In this document: positions 33,040-41,321 of the stretch, in pieces
How the letters are laid out: each line of letters starts with the position of its first letter
Numbering within the stretch: position 1 is the stretch's first letter
DNA from: Micromonospora sp. WMMD1155
GTDB taxonomy: Bacteria > Actinomycetota > Actinomycetes > Mycobacteriales > Micromonosporaceae
Length of the DNA stretch: 64,000 bases
NCBI RefSeq assembly: GCF_029581275.1
Contig: NZ_CP120742.1
Coordinates: 408,501-472,500, forward strand
Direction: 5' to 3'
Notes under the pieces: model-generated
Database searches by the model: none
Told to the model about the DNA's origin: nothing
The model's input: the letters and a program-made list of their open reading frames with translations, nothing else
Translations under genes and position numbers: made by a program

Positions 33040-33064
33040 GTTTGCGATCATCGCGCCCGGGTAC
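33040..33064 (+). promoter_or_regulatory. Stress-sigma promoter of the small acidic protein gene
   Basis: GTTT (33040–33043), 15-bp spacer, GGGTAC (33059–33064), a perfect match to the GTTT-N15-GGGTAY pattern. ATG follows ten bases later. Confidence 0.7.
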
Positions 33065-33074
33065 GGCTGAGAGC

Positions 33075-33335
33075 ATGACCGACGACGACATCAGGGTGTG
33101 GCGCGACGAGGAACGACTCCCGTTGGAGGAGTTGGAACGGGCCGTGTCCGGTTCCAGCCTCGACGGGCAGTCCGACGACGTGACCGGCAACGACGCGGGC
33201 GAAGAGGCCGCGTTCGGGCACGGGCCGGCCGCGTCCGACCGGGAGGGGCAGGCCCAGGGCAACACCCGGGAGGCCACCGACCCGCAGCGCGCCTACCGCC
33301 CGTCCACGACCGGACGGACCGGACCGGACGTCTGA
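33075..33335 (+). CDS. Small acidic disordered stress protein, unknown
   Basis: An 86-residue very hydrophilic protein (MTDDDIRVWRDEERLPLEEL start; Gly, Asp, Thr and Gln-rich middle) predicted to be disordered. No family recognised. It is supported by a perfect stress-type promoter just upstream. Its last 43 bases overlap the 3' end of the convergent MFS gene. Confidence 0.65.
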   Translation: MTDDDIRVWRDEERLPLEELERAVSGSSLDGQSDDVTGNDAGEEAAFGHGPAASDREGQAQGNTREATDPQRAYRPSTTGRTGPDV

Positions 33336-34585
33336 TCGTCCACGCCGGGCTGGGCGGGCACCACCGGCGCGGGCGGCCTTGCGGTGGGTCGACGGGCACC
33401 CCACTCGTACAGCGCGATCAGCCCCAGCGCGAGCACCACCAGGGCCGATCCCAGCACCTGCACCGACGTGTTGGCGATCAGCACGCCGAGCCCGGCCGGG
33501 ACGAGCGCGGCGCCGACGCCGGACGCGCCGATCTGCAGTCCGATCGCCCGGTCCGCGTGCGCCACGCCGACCCGGTCGGCGGTGGTGAGGGTGAGCAGCG
33601 GGAACACCGGCGCGGCGGCGAAACCGACGACGACCAGACCACACACCGCCAGCACGGCCGGTCCGGGGACGGCGATCAGCGCCGCGCCCACCGCCATGCC
33701 GGCCAGGCTGGCCCGCAGCACCAGGCCGGAACCCAACCGCTCGGCCACCACACCCTGCACGATCCGGCCGACGAAGAGGCTGAACCAGTACGCGGAGACG
33801 CAGCCGCCGGCCACCGCCGCGCTCAGCCCGCGCCCCTCGGTCAGCAGGAGGAACGCCCAGAGGCCGGCGGACACCTCGATGGCCACGTACAGCGCGAAGG
33901 CGAGCGTCCCGGACCAGACGGCGGGCATCCGCAGCGTCTCCCGGACCGGAACCCGGACGACCGCCGACGTGGCGGGTGCGGGTCCGGCGGCGTCGCCGAC
34001 CGGGGTGGCGGCCGGGACGCCCCGTTGCCAGGCCCGCACGGTGAGTGCGAACGCGACGGCGAGGCCGAGTTGGGCGGCGGCCACGATGCCGTAACCCCAG
34101 CGCCAGGCCAGCCCGGCGCTGAGCACGCCGGTCATGATCAGCGGACCGATGGCCACGCCCAGACCGAAGAAGGCGTGCAGCCAGTTCATGTGGCGCGGCC
34201 CGAACGCCGAGGCCGCGTACGCGTTGAGCCCGGAGTCGACAGCGCCCGACCCCAGCCCGACCAGCAGCGCACAGCCCACGAACACGGCCAGCGTCGGGCT
34301 CACCGCGTACCCGGTCAGCGCCAGGCTGGCCAGCAGTGTGCTCCCGGCGAGCAGGACGCCCACGCCGACCCGGGCCAACGTGAACCCGGCCAGCACGCTG
34401 GAGGTGAGATAACCGACCGTGCCGGCGGTGAGCACCCATCCGACCGCCTCGGTCGGTACGTCGAAGTCGCTCCGGATCGAGGGCCAGCCCACACCGAGCA
34501 GGCTGTCCGGCAGGCCGAGGCTGACGAAACCGAGGTAGGCCAGCAGGAGCAGTGCGGCGCGGGGGCGTGATGGCGTGGTGGACAC
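33293..34585 (-). CDS. MFS transporter (12 TM)
   Basis: A 430-residue major facilitator with about 12 helices, including LLLLAYLGFVSLGLPDSLLGVGWPSIRSDF at the first helix and ALLVGLGSGAVDSGLNAYAASAFGPRHMNWLHAFFGLGVAIGPLI, typical of the FucP/YfmO-like sugar or drug porter group. I start at GTG 34585; the frame further upstream does not look like membrane-protein sequence. Substrate not evident from neighbours. Confidence 0.87.
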   Translation of the reverse strand: MSTTPSRPRAALLLLAYLGFVSLGLPDSLLGVGWPSIRSDFDVPTEAVGWVLTAGTVGYLTSSVLAGFTLARVGVGVLLAGSTLLASLALTGYAVSPTLAVFVGCALLVGLGSGAVDSGLNAYAASAFGPRHMNWLHAFFGLGVAIGPLIMTGVLSAGLAWRWGYGIVAAAQLGLAVAFALTVRAWQRGVPAATPVGDAAGPAPATSAVVRVPVRETLRMPAVWSGTLAFALYVAIEVSAGLWAFLLLTEGRGLSAAVAGGCVSAYWFSLFVGRIVQGVVAERLGSGLVLRASLAGMAVGAALIAVPGPAVLAVCGLVVVGFAAAPVFPLLTLTTADRVGVAHADRAIGLQIGASGVGAALVPAGLGVLIANTSVQVLGSALVVLALGLIALYEWGARRPTARPPAPVVPAQPGVDDQTSGPVRPVVDGR

Positions 34586-34742
34586 GAGACACCATCCTGC
34601 CGCAGGGCACCCTAGCGCGGTCGGCACCCGGTCGCCCGCTGCGGAAAGAAGTCGTGTCCGGACGGTCGAGAAAACGGACAGCTCATCCAGAATCGGCCGA
34701 TCGGAGGACGGCAATCCGGCGTGTTCGCGTAAGAATTTCGGG

Positions 34743-34952
34743 ATGCATCAAGGCTCCGGAGTTCTCTCCCCGCGTCAGCGCCGGCTCGCCTGGCTCGGTT
34801 TCCTGCTCGCCGCGCTGCAGGCGCCCGTGTCCGCCTGGCTCGTCGCCGACGAGTCGTGGCTGTTCAGCCTCTGTGTCGCACTGATGGTGGCCGTCGTGAT
34901 CATCGCCGACGACGCGGCGCGGCGTCGCCCGGCCGACGCGACCGGCGACTAG
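34743..34952 (+). CDS. Small two-helix membrane protein, unknown
   Basis: A 69-residue protein with hydrophobic segments at about 15–33 and 38–55 and a charged tail (DDAARRRPADATGD). No family recognised. The ribosome site is weak. Its stop overlaps the convergent gene at 34949 by four bases. Confidence 0.5.
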   Translation: MHQGSGVLSPRQRRLAWLGFLLAALQAPVSAWLVADESWLFSLCVALMVAVVIIADDAARRRPADATGD

Positions 34953-35440
34953 TTCGTCTCGCCCGCCCGGCCGACGCGACCGGCCGGCGACCAGTTCGTC
35001 TCGCTCGGCCGGGCTTCGTGTCCCGGCCGACCCGGGCTGCGGCGGCGCTCCTTCATCTCCGCCTCGTAGAGGTGCCGTCGCCCGCCCACCAACTCGTCCC
35101 GGGCCTGTCGGTCCAGCTCCCGGAACAGCGCGTGGTAACCGTCGTCGAAGTCCTCGACGATCTGGAACGTCCACCGCCCGGCGATGACGTTGCGACCCCG
35201 CAGCTGGGTGCCGATCCGCTCGGCGATTCGCGGATGCCCGGCGGCGCGGAACTGCTCCACCGCGTCGTCGAGCATCAGGTCGGCGTGCCCGATCAACTGG
35301 TGCATCGAGTACAGGTGCCCCCGGGCCCGCTCCACGCACTCCAACGCCTCGCTGAGCTTGCCGAGCGCGGCGACCGTCGCGTCGCTCACGCCGGCCGGCC
35401 GCCGGTGCCGCTCGTCCGGACCGTCCACCTGCTGTGCCAT
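34949..35440 (-). CDS. Conserved helical protein of unknown function
   Basis: A 163-residue, mainly alpha-helical soluble protein with the block VSDATVAALGKLSEALECVERARGHLYSMHQLIGHADLMLDDAVEQFRAAGH, and a charged C-terminal tail. It looks like a conserved actinobacterial family, but I recognise no name or active site. ATG 35440 is preceded by GGAGGCACGA, which decides the start against an upstream frame that is not protein-like. Confidence 0.72.
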   Translation of the reverse strand: MAQQVDGPDERHRRPAGVSDATVAALGKLSEALECVERARGHLYSMHQLIGHADLMLDDAVEQFRAAGHPRIAERIGTQLRGRNVIAGRWTFQIVEDFDDGYHALFRELDRQARDELVGGRRHLYEAEMKERRRSPGRPGHEARPSETNWSPAGRVGRAGETN

Positions 35441-35603
35441 TCGTGCCTCCGTGCCGTATGCCGCCGTCTGCGGGTGCTGTTCCTGCTGCCCCGTCTGTGC
35501 CGGATCAACCCCCACGGTCAGCACCCGGTCGTCCGGTGGCGTAGCCGACATCCGCCGACCGGCCGAGGTCGACGCTGTCACCCGTCGGTTAGCCTCGGTC
35601 ACC

Positions 35604-35957
35604 ATGCGTGTGCCGTTCACCCGGGTCGCCTCCCGTACCGCCGTCGACTCGGCGCGGTACACCCTGGCCGCCCTCACCGTCTCCGTGGGCACCGTCGGCC
35701 TCGCCGCCGCTGCCGCGCGACCGGGGCTGCTCGCCCTCGTCGACCAGCACGCGGCCGCCGTGCGGGACAGTCTCGACGGGGACCGCCGACCGCTGAGCGA
35801 GGCGATGCTCGCCGGCTACGCCGAGGGGGTCCGCACGGCCGCCCTGGAGCACGGGTGGACGCCACCGGCCGGGCCGGTGGACTGGAGCCACCCGGAGTGG
35901 CTGCTCACCCGACTACTCGCGGTCTGCGCGTTGGCCCGCTCGCTCGACCGGGCCTGA
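35604..35957 (+). CDS. Small actinobacterial protein, tentative DUF6401 family
   Basis: A 117-residue protein with one N-terminal hydrophobic segment (LAALTVSVGTVGLAAAA) and the block HAAAVRDSLDGDRRPLSEAMLAGYAEGVRTAALEHGW, then WSHPEWLLTRLLAVCALARSLD. The Trp-x-x-Pro-x-Trp-Leu-Leu-x-Arg-Leu-Leu-Ala-Val-Cys pattern recalls small proteins of the DUF6401 group. Function unknown. ATG 35604. Confidence 0.6.
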   Translation: MRVPFTRVASRTAVDSARYTLAALTVSVGTVGLAAAAARPGLLALVDQHAAAVRDSLDGDRRPLSEAMLAGYAEGVRTAALEHGWTPPAGPVDWSHPEWLLTRLLAVCALARSLDRA

Positions 35958-36058
35958 CGGCCGGCCGGCCCGGCGGCCACCGCCCGGGTACGGCGCGAGG
36001 AGGGCGTGCCGCGTCGTCCGCGGAACACCCTCCCCACCAGCCGTGCCGTTCCGCCCGC

Positions 36059-36868
36059 CTACGAGCGGTACTGCTGGGCTTCGTCCACCCGAGGCATCGC
36101 CTGGGTACGATCGCCGCCGCGGTCGGCCATCTGCCGCTCCACGTCGCTGCGCCCGGCCGTCGTCGCCGCACGCTGCTGCTGCACCGCCCGCGCCTCCTCG
36201 GCCGCCCGACGCAGCCAACCGTCCCAACGGTTCTGCATCGGCTTCACCAGACCACCACCGACACCGACGATCAGGATGCCGGCCACCGTGGCGAGCACCG
36301 CGATCAGCACCGGGGTCGTCACCGTGGTGGCGATACCCACCTGGTTCAGCGCGGCGATCACACCGAGAGCGATGATGAAGATCGCCGTCAGGTCGGCCAG
36401 CACCTTGCCGTACGAGAGCCCTCCCAGCGCGCCGGTGACCAGATCCCGGACGGCGTTGGCGATCGCGGCCGCCACCACCACGATGACGATCGCGATGAAC
36501 GCACGCGGCAGCCAGGCCACCACGCCGCTGATCAGGTCACTGATCGCGTTGGGTCCCCAGACTCCGAAGGCGAACTGGAGCGTGAACAGCAGTACGGCGT
36601 AGTACGCGAGTCTGGCCAGGATGTCGCTGGCGTCGTACTTCGTTCTCTCCAGGGCCCGTTTGATCCCGCCGCGTTCGACCGCTTGGTCGAAGCGCACCCG
36701 TTCCAGCACCGAATCCACGATCTTGAGGACGGCTCTGGCGATCAGCCAGCCGACCACGAGGATGACGATGAAGGCCACTGCCTTCGGGATGAAGAGCAGC
36801 ACTGACCTCCAGGTGTCGGCGATGGCATCGCCGATGTCGGCCTGCCGGACCGCGAGGGTTTTCAGCAT
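36059..36868 (-). CDS. Mechanosensitive channel-like protein with conserved TM-helix repeats
   Basis: A 269-residue membrane protein with about five helices and two copies of the conserved TM-helix unit found in MscS relatives: FIPKAVAFIVILVVGWLIARAVLKIVDSVLERV and WLPRAFIAIVIVVVAAAIANAVRDLVTGAL. It lacks the beta and vestibule domains of true MscS, so it may be a channel subunit or a stress-associated relative. ATG 36868 has AGGAGGGA. A weaker stress-type promoter lies at 36904–36928. Confidence 0.85.
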   Translation of the reverse strand: MLKTLAVRQADIGDAIADTWRSVLLFIPKAVAFIVILVVGWLIARAVLKIVDSVLERVRFDQAVERGGIKRALERTKYDASDILARLAYYAVLLFTLQFAFGVWGPNAISDLISGVVAWLPRAFIAIVIVVVAAAIANAVRDLVTGALGGLSYGKVLADLTAIFIIALGVIAALNQVGIATTVTTPVLIAVLATVAGILIVGVGGGLVKPMQNRWDGWLRRAAEEARAVQQQRAATTAGRSDVERQMADRGGDRTQAMPRVDEAQQYRS

Positions 36869-36903
36869 GATGTCCCTCCTGTCGCATGGACTGCGCCGGG
36901 CGC

Positions 36904-36928
36904 ATACCCGGCAACCGGTGCGGCAGTC
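36904..36928 (-). promoter_or_regulatory. Possible stress-sigma promoter of the TM-helix protein gene
   Basis: Minus strand GACT (36928–36925), 15-bp spacer, GGGTAT (36909–36904). The -10 is perfect; the -35 fits only the loose GNNT form. Confidence 0.45.
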
Positions 36929-37067
36929 CGCGAGGAGCGCCGACATTTTTACGACAAGCCACCCGACAGGGGCCCTGAACTGCCCGAACGTCCGTCGCGG
37001 CCGGGGGCGACGACGGCTCGCGGTCATGATCGGATGCCTTTTCCCACCGGCCGACTAGGCTGCGGAC

Positions 37068-39206
37068 ATGCCAGGAACGGTCGGGCGGGTCCCCACGCCA
37101 GCAACTCCCGGCCCGGGCGCGTCCCCCGGGTCCGGTGTGGGTGCTGCCGTGCTCGCCCACGACTGGGCCGGCACCCCGCTGGGCCCGCCGCAGAGTTGGG
37201 ACGTGGCGGTCCGAGCAGCGGTGGAGCTGATCCTCGCCTCGCCGATGCCGATGGCACTCGCGTACGGCGACGACCTGGTGCTGCTCTACAACAGCGGTTA
37301 CGCCGAGTTGCTGGGCACCAAACACCCGGGCGCGCTCGGCCGCCCGGCCGCCGAGGTGTTCGCCGAGATCTGGGCGCTTCCGGGCGTCGGCGCGGTGATC
37401 GAACGCTGCTACCGGCAGGGTGTGCCGTTCCTGGAGAAGGAGTCGACCCTGCCACTGGTCCGTGGCCACTCCCCCACGGCGGAGCAGGCGGTCTTCACCC
37501 GTGGCTACTCGCCGGTGCGCGACAGCGTCGGGAGGACCGTCGGCGTGCTGACGGTCGCGGCCGAGACGACGCACGTCACCGAGCAGTTGCAGAGTCTCAG
37601 CGAGGTCGCCGCGGCGCTCGCCGGCACGCTCACCCTCGACGACGTGGCCCGGGTGGCGCTGCGGTACGCGATCACCACGTTCGACCCCGACCAGGCCTCG
37701 TTCGTCGTCGACGAGGGCGGCGGCGGCTGGCGGATGGTGCGCCGGGTCCGCGGCGAACTGCTGGACGAGGCCGACGAACGTCTCCCCCCGCTCTGGCGGC
37801 GCGCACCGGCGGACTGGTCGACGCCCGTGGTGCAGGCGGCCCGCTCGGGTCGCCCGTCGTTCGTCCGGGACGGGCAACCACTGCGGGACACCGCGGTCGA
37901 CCGCCACGACCAGAAGGTCCGCTCGGTGGCGGCCCTGCCGTTGGGCACGTCGGTGGTGCGCGGTGGGCTGGCGGTCGGCTACCAGATTCCGCACACCTGG
38001 TCACCGGCCGAGCGGGCCCTGCTGGCCGCCTCGGCCGAGCTGATCGGTCAGGCCGCCGAGCGGGCCCGCCGCTTCGAGACCCAGCACGGCACCGCCCAGC
38101 TGTTGCAACGCAGCATGCTGCCGGAGCACCTGCCGGACCTGCCCCGGCTGCGGGTCGCGGCCCGTTACGACCCGGGGGTCGACGGCAACGCCGCCGGCGG
38201 CGACTTCTACGACGCCTTCCTGTTGCCCGACGGTGCGCTCGGCGTGGTGCTGGGTGACGTCGCCGGCCACGACGTGCAGGCCGCCGCGCGGATGGGTCAG
38301 GTCCGGGCCGCGCTGCGCGCGCTGGCTCTGGCCGACCCGGCCCCGGCCGCCGTGCTGACCGGGCTGGACCGGCTGGTCACCAGCCTGGGCGTGGAGGCCG
38401 GCACTCACGAGCTGTTCGTCACCGTGGTGTTCGGGGTGATCGACGCGGAGCGGCGGGAGCTGACCCTGGCCAGCGCCGGGCACCCCGCGCCACTGATCCG
38501 TCGCGGCGACGCGGCCGGCCGCCCGCACGCCGAATACCTCGACGTCCCGCCCGGCCCTCCGCTGGGCCTGGGCGGTCGGCCGGGCACCACGACGGTCCCG
38601 TTCCGCCCCGGTGACACCCTGCTGCTGTTCAGCGACGGGGTGGTGGAGCGCCGCCGGCACAGCCTCACCGCCGGGCTGACCACCCTCGGCGACGCCGTCG
38701 CCAAGGCCGGCAGCGGTGACCCGCGCGCCCTCTGCGCGGTGGCGACCGCGGCGGTGCCGGGCGGCACCGAGGACGACGTGGCGGTCCTCGCCGTCGAACA
38801 CGCCCTCCAGCCGAGCCGGTCGGCGAGCATGGAGATGCCCGCGGAGCCGACCGCGCCCAGCCGGGTCCGGCACTGGATGACCGGTCAGCTCACCGAGTGG
38901 CAGGTGGCCGAGTCGGTGATCGGGGCGGCGGTGCTGTGCACCAGCGAGTTGACGACGAACGCGTTGCTGCACGCCGGCACCGCGGCCCGGGTGGAGATCG
39001 ACCTCAGCCCCGAGCGGCTGCTGGTCTCGGTCGCCGACTCCGGCACCCGGGGCACCGTGACCCGGGCCCGCACCGACACGTTGAGCAGTCGTGGGCGCGG
39101 TCTGGGCCTGATCGAGGAGCTCAGCGACGCCTGGGGCACCGACCCGTCGGTCCGCGGTTCCACGGTCTGGTTCGAGATCCGCACCCGAGCCCCGGGCGCG
39201 GCCTGA
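37068..39206 (+). CDS. PAS-GAF-SpoIIE phosphatase with C-terminal HATPase (RsbU/RsbW-like fusion)
   Basis: A 712-residue cytosolic signalling protein. Residues about 30–160 look like a PAS sensor, 165–320 a GAF domain, 345–570 a SpoIIE-type PP2C phosphatase (GNAAGGDFYDAFLLPDGALGVVLGDVAGHD, then LLLFSDGVVERRRHSL), and 600–710 a GHKL ATPase of the anti-sigma type (CTSELTTNALLHAG, VSVADSG, GLGLIEELSDAWG). Such fusions control sigma-factor partner switching by dephosphorylating an anti-anti-sigma factor and by binding a sigma or antagonist. No sigma gene adjoins it, but a SigB/F-type one lies at 54600. Confidence 0.92.
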   Translation: MPGTVGRVPTPATPGPGASPGSGVGAAVLAHDWAGTPLGPPQSWDVAVRAAVELILASPMPMALAYGDDLVLLYNSGYAELLGTKHPGALGRPAAEVFAEIWALPGVGAVIERCYRQGVPFLEKESTLPLVRGHSPTAEQAVFTRGYSPVRDSVGRTVGVLTVAAETTHVTEQLQSLSEVAAALAGTLTLDDVARVALRYAITTFDPDQASFVVDEGGGGWRMVRRVRGELLDEADERLPPLWRRAPADWSTPVVQAARSGRPSFVRDGQPLRDTAVDRHDQKVRSVAALPLGTSVVRGGLAVGYQIPHTWSPAERALLAASAELIGQAAERARRFETQHGTAQLLQRSMLPEHLPDLPRLRVAARYDPGVDGNAAGGDFYDAFLLPDGALGVVLGDVAGHDVQAAARMGQVRAALRALALADPAPAAVLTGLDRLVTSLGVEAGTHELFVTVVFGVIDAERRELTLASAGHPAPLIRRGDAAGRPHAEYLDVPPGPPLGLGGRPGTTTVPFRPGDTLLLFSDGVVERRRHSLTAGLTTLGDAVAKAGSGDPRALCAVATAAVPGGTEDDVAVLAVEHALQPSRSASMEMPAEPTAPSRVRHWMTGQLTEWQVAESVIGAAVLCTSELTTNALLHAGTAARVEIDLSPERLLVSVADSGTRGTVTRARTDTLSSRGRGLGLIEELSDAWGTDPSVRGSTVWFEIRTRAPGAA

Positions 39207-39235
39207 AAACCACCCCAACGGGTAGGAGGACGCCC

Positions 39236-39916
39236 ATGCGTACCGACACACCCGCCGGGGTCCTCTTCGACGTCGACGGCACTCTCGTGGACACCACCTA
39301 CCTGCACACCGTGAGCTGGTGGGAGGCGCTGCGCCAGACCGACCAGCCGGTGCCGATGGCCACGGTGCACCGCTCGATCGGGATGGGTTCGGACAAACTG
39401 CTGGACCACCTGCTCGGTCCCGAGCGGGACCGCGACGGCGACTCCAGGCTGCGCGACGCGCACGACACCCTGTACGCCGAGTACTGGGAGCGGCTCACGC
39501 CGCTGCCCGGAGCGGCCGACCTGCTGCGCGCCTGCGCGGAGCGGGGGTTACGGATCGTGCTCGCCACCTCCGCCTCGGAACCGGAGGTCGGGGCGTTGCG
39601 TCGCGCGCTGGCCGTCGACGACGTGATCGACACGATCACCTCCTCGGCGGACGCGGAGCAGAGCAAGCCCGCCCCGGACATCCTGGTCGCGGCGTTGGAG
39701 CAGTCCGGGTTGGCGGCCGAGCGGGTGGTCTTCGTCGGCGACTCGGTGTGGGACGTCGTCGCGGCCGGCAAGCTCGACATCCCGTGCGTGGGGCTGACCT
39801 GTGGCGGCACCAGCCGAGGCGAGCTGGCCGGTGCCGGGGCGGTGGCGGTGTACGACGACCCGGCCGCGTTGCTGGGCGAATTGGCGCAGTCACCGCTGGC
39901 CCGCCGCAGCGGGTGA
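39236..39916 (+). CDS. HAD-superfamily phosphatase (beta-phosphoglucomutase-like)
   Basis: A 226-residue HAD enzyme. Motif I is LFDVDGTLVDTTYLHT, motif II TSASEPE, motif III the Lys in EQSKPAPDILVAAL and motif IV VFVGDSVWDVVAAGKLDIP. A helical cap follows motif I, as in phosphoglycolate phosphatase and beta-phosphoglucomutase. The substrate is unknown. ATG 39236 is preceded by AGGAGGA; 29 bases after the SpoIIE gene. Confidence 0.9.
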   Translation: MRTDTPAGVLFDVDGTLVDTTYLHTVSWWEALRQTDQPVPMATVHRSIGMGSDKLLDHLLGPERDRDGDSRLRDAHDTLYAEYWERLTPLPGAADLLRACAERGLRIVLATSASEPEVGALRRALAVDDVIDTITSSADAEQSKPAPDILVAALEQSGLAAERVVFVGDSVWDVVAAGKLDIPCVGLTCGGTSRGELAGAGAVAVYDDPAALLGELAQSPLARRSG

Positions 39917-39978
39917 GTCTCCCTCCGGTTCACCCGCCGGTCCGCGCATAGCGCGAGCCCGTGCGGGGCAAGGTCTGT

Positions 39979-40020
39979 CACCACCTGCCCGCGCCGCGCG
40001 GGTGCGGCCGAGAGGTGGTG
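39979..40020 (+). promoter_or_regulatory. Hairpin pairing with the ribosome site of the Na+/H+ antiporter gene
   Basis: CACCACCT (39979–39986) can pair with AGGTGGTG (40013–40020), and inside it CCCGCG (39988–39993) pairs with CGCGGG (39997–40002). The right arm covers the GAGAGGTGG ribosome site two bases before GTG 40023, so translation could be controlled by opening of this stem. Confidence 0.5.
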
Positions 40021-40022
40021 CC

Positions 40023-41312
40023 GTGGAGCCGGTAGATGTGGCGTTCGCGCTGGTCGGTGTGGGCGCTCTGCTCGCGGGCATCCTCCCGCGGATCCTGGAG
40101 CAGCGTCCCCTGTCCATGCCGATCGCGTTCCTCGCCCTCGGCATGCTGGTGTTCCTGCTGCCGGTGGGGCTGCCGACACCCGACCCGCTGGCCCACCCGG
40201 AGCTGGCCACTCACCTCACCGAGATCGGCGTGATCGTCGCGCTGATGGGCGCCGGGCTCAAGATCGACCGACCGTTGAGTTGGCGGCGGTGGTCGTCCAC
40301 CTGGCGGCTGTTGGCGATCGCGATGCCCCTGTGCATCGCGGCGGTCGCCCTGCTCGGCTGGTGGTGGGCGGGGCTGGTCCCGGCCGCCGCCCTGTTGTTG
40401 GGTGCCGCGCTGGCCCCGACCGACCCGGTGCTCGCCGCCGACGTGCAGGTCGGCGAGCCGACCGATGTGGAGGATTCCGAGGACGAGGTCCGCTTCGCGT
40501 TGACCTCCGAGGCCGGGCTCAACGACGGGCTGGCGTTCCCGTTCGTCTACGCCGCCATCGCCATCGCCTCGACCAGCCTCGCCCCCCGCGAGTGGTTCGT
40601 CGAGTGGTTCACCGTGGACGTGCTGTGGAAGGTCGGCGTCGGGGTCGGCGGCGGTCTTCTCATCGGCTGGCTGCTGGGCAAGTTGTTCTTCCGCGCTCCC
40701 AGCGAGCTGCGGCTGGCCCGGCACGCCGAGGGTTTCCTGGCGCTGGCCGCCACCTTCCTGGCGTACGGGCTGGTGGAGGTAGTCGGCGGGTACGGCTTCC
40801 TGGCGGTGTTCGTGGCCGCCCGGGCGATCCGGGCCGCCGAGCGGACCCACGAGTTCCACTCGGTGCTGCACGACTTCGCCGAGCAGGTCGAACGGCTGCT
40901 CACCCTGGTGCTGTTGCTGCTGCTCGGCGGCGCGATCGTGGGTGGTCTGCTGATCCCGTTGACCTGGTCGGCCGCCGCCGTCGGGTTGGCGCTGGTGTTC
41001 CTGGTCCGGCCGCTGGCCGGTTGGCTGTCGCTGCGCGGGGCGCCGGGGCGACCGGCCGAGCACTGGGTCATCTCGTCGTTCGGCATCCGTGGCGTCGGCT
41101 CGTTCTACTACCTCGCGTACGCCACCACGAAGGCCGACTTCCCGCAGGCCGAGCTGCTCTGGGCGACCGTCGGCCTGGTGGTGCTCGTGTCGGTCGTGGT
41201 GCACGGCATCACGGCGACCCCCGTGATGCAACTGCTGGACCGGGAGGGTGAGCGGACGTCCGACCCGGCCGAGCGGGACACCGACGCCCGGCCCGTCGCG
41301 GCGGCCGGTTAG
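40023..41312 (+). CDS. Na+/H+ antiporter (CPA1-type cation:proton antiporter)
   Basis: A 429-residue protein with about 12 membrane helices. ALLLGAALAPTDPVLAADVQVGEP and LTSEAGLNDGLAFPFVYAAIA are the CPA signature regions, with the ion-binding Asp pair region replaced as in CPA1 (Asn-Asp in GLNDG). SSFGIRGVGSFYYLAYA matches the conserved C-terminal Arg helix. It exchanges Na+ or K+ for protons in pH and salt balance. GTG start; the leader can hide the ribosome site in a hairpin. Confidence 0.9.
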   Translation: MEPVDVAFALVGVGALLAGILPRILEQRPLSMPIAFLALGMLVFLLPVGLPTPDPLAHPELATHLTEIGVIVALMGAGLKIDRPLSWRRWSSTWRLLAIAMPLCIAAVALLGWWWAGLVPAAALLLGAALAPTDPVLAADVQVGEPTDVEDSEDEVRFALTSEAGLNDGLAFPFVYAAIAIASTSLAPREWFVEWFTVDVLWKVGVGVGGGLLIGWLLGKLFFRAPSELRLARHAEGFLALAATFLAYGLVEVVGGYGFLAVFVAARAIRAAERTHEFHSVLHDFAEQVERLLTLVLLLLLGGAIVGGLLIPLTWSAAAVGLALVFLVRPLAGWLSLRGAPGRPAEHWVISSFGIRGVGSFYYLAYATTKADFPQAELLWATVGLVVLVSVVVHGITATPVMQLLDREGERTSDPAERDTDARPVAAAG

Positions 41313-41321
41313 GGCCGGGCG

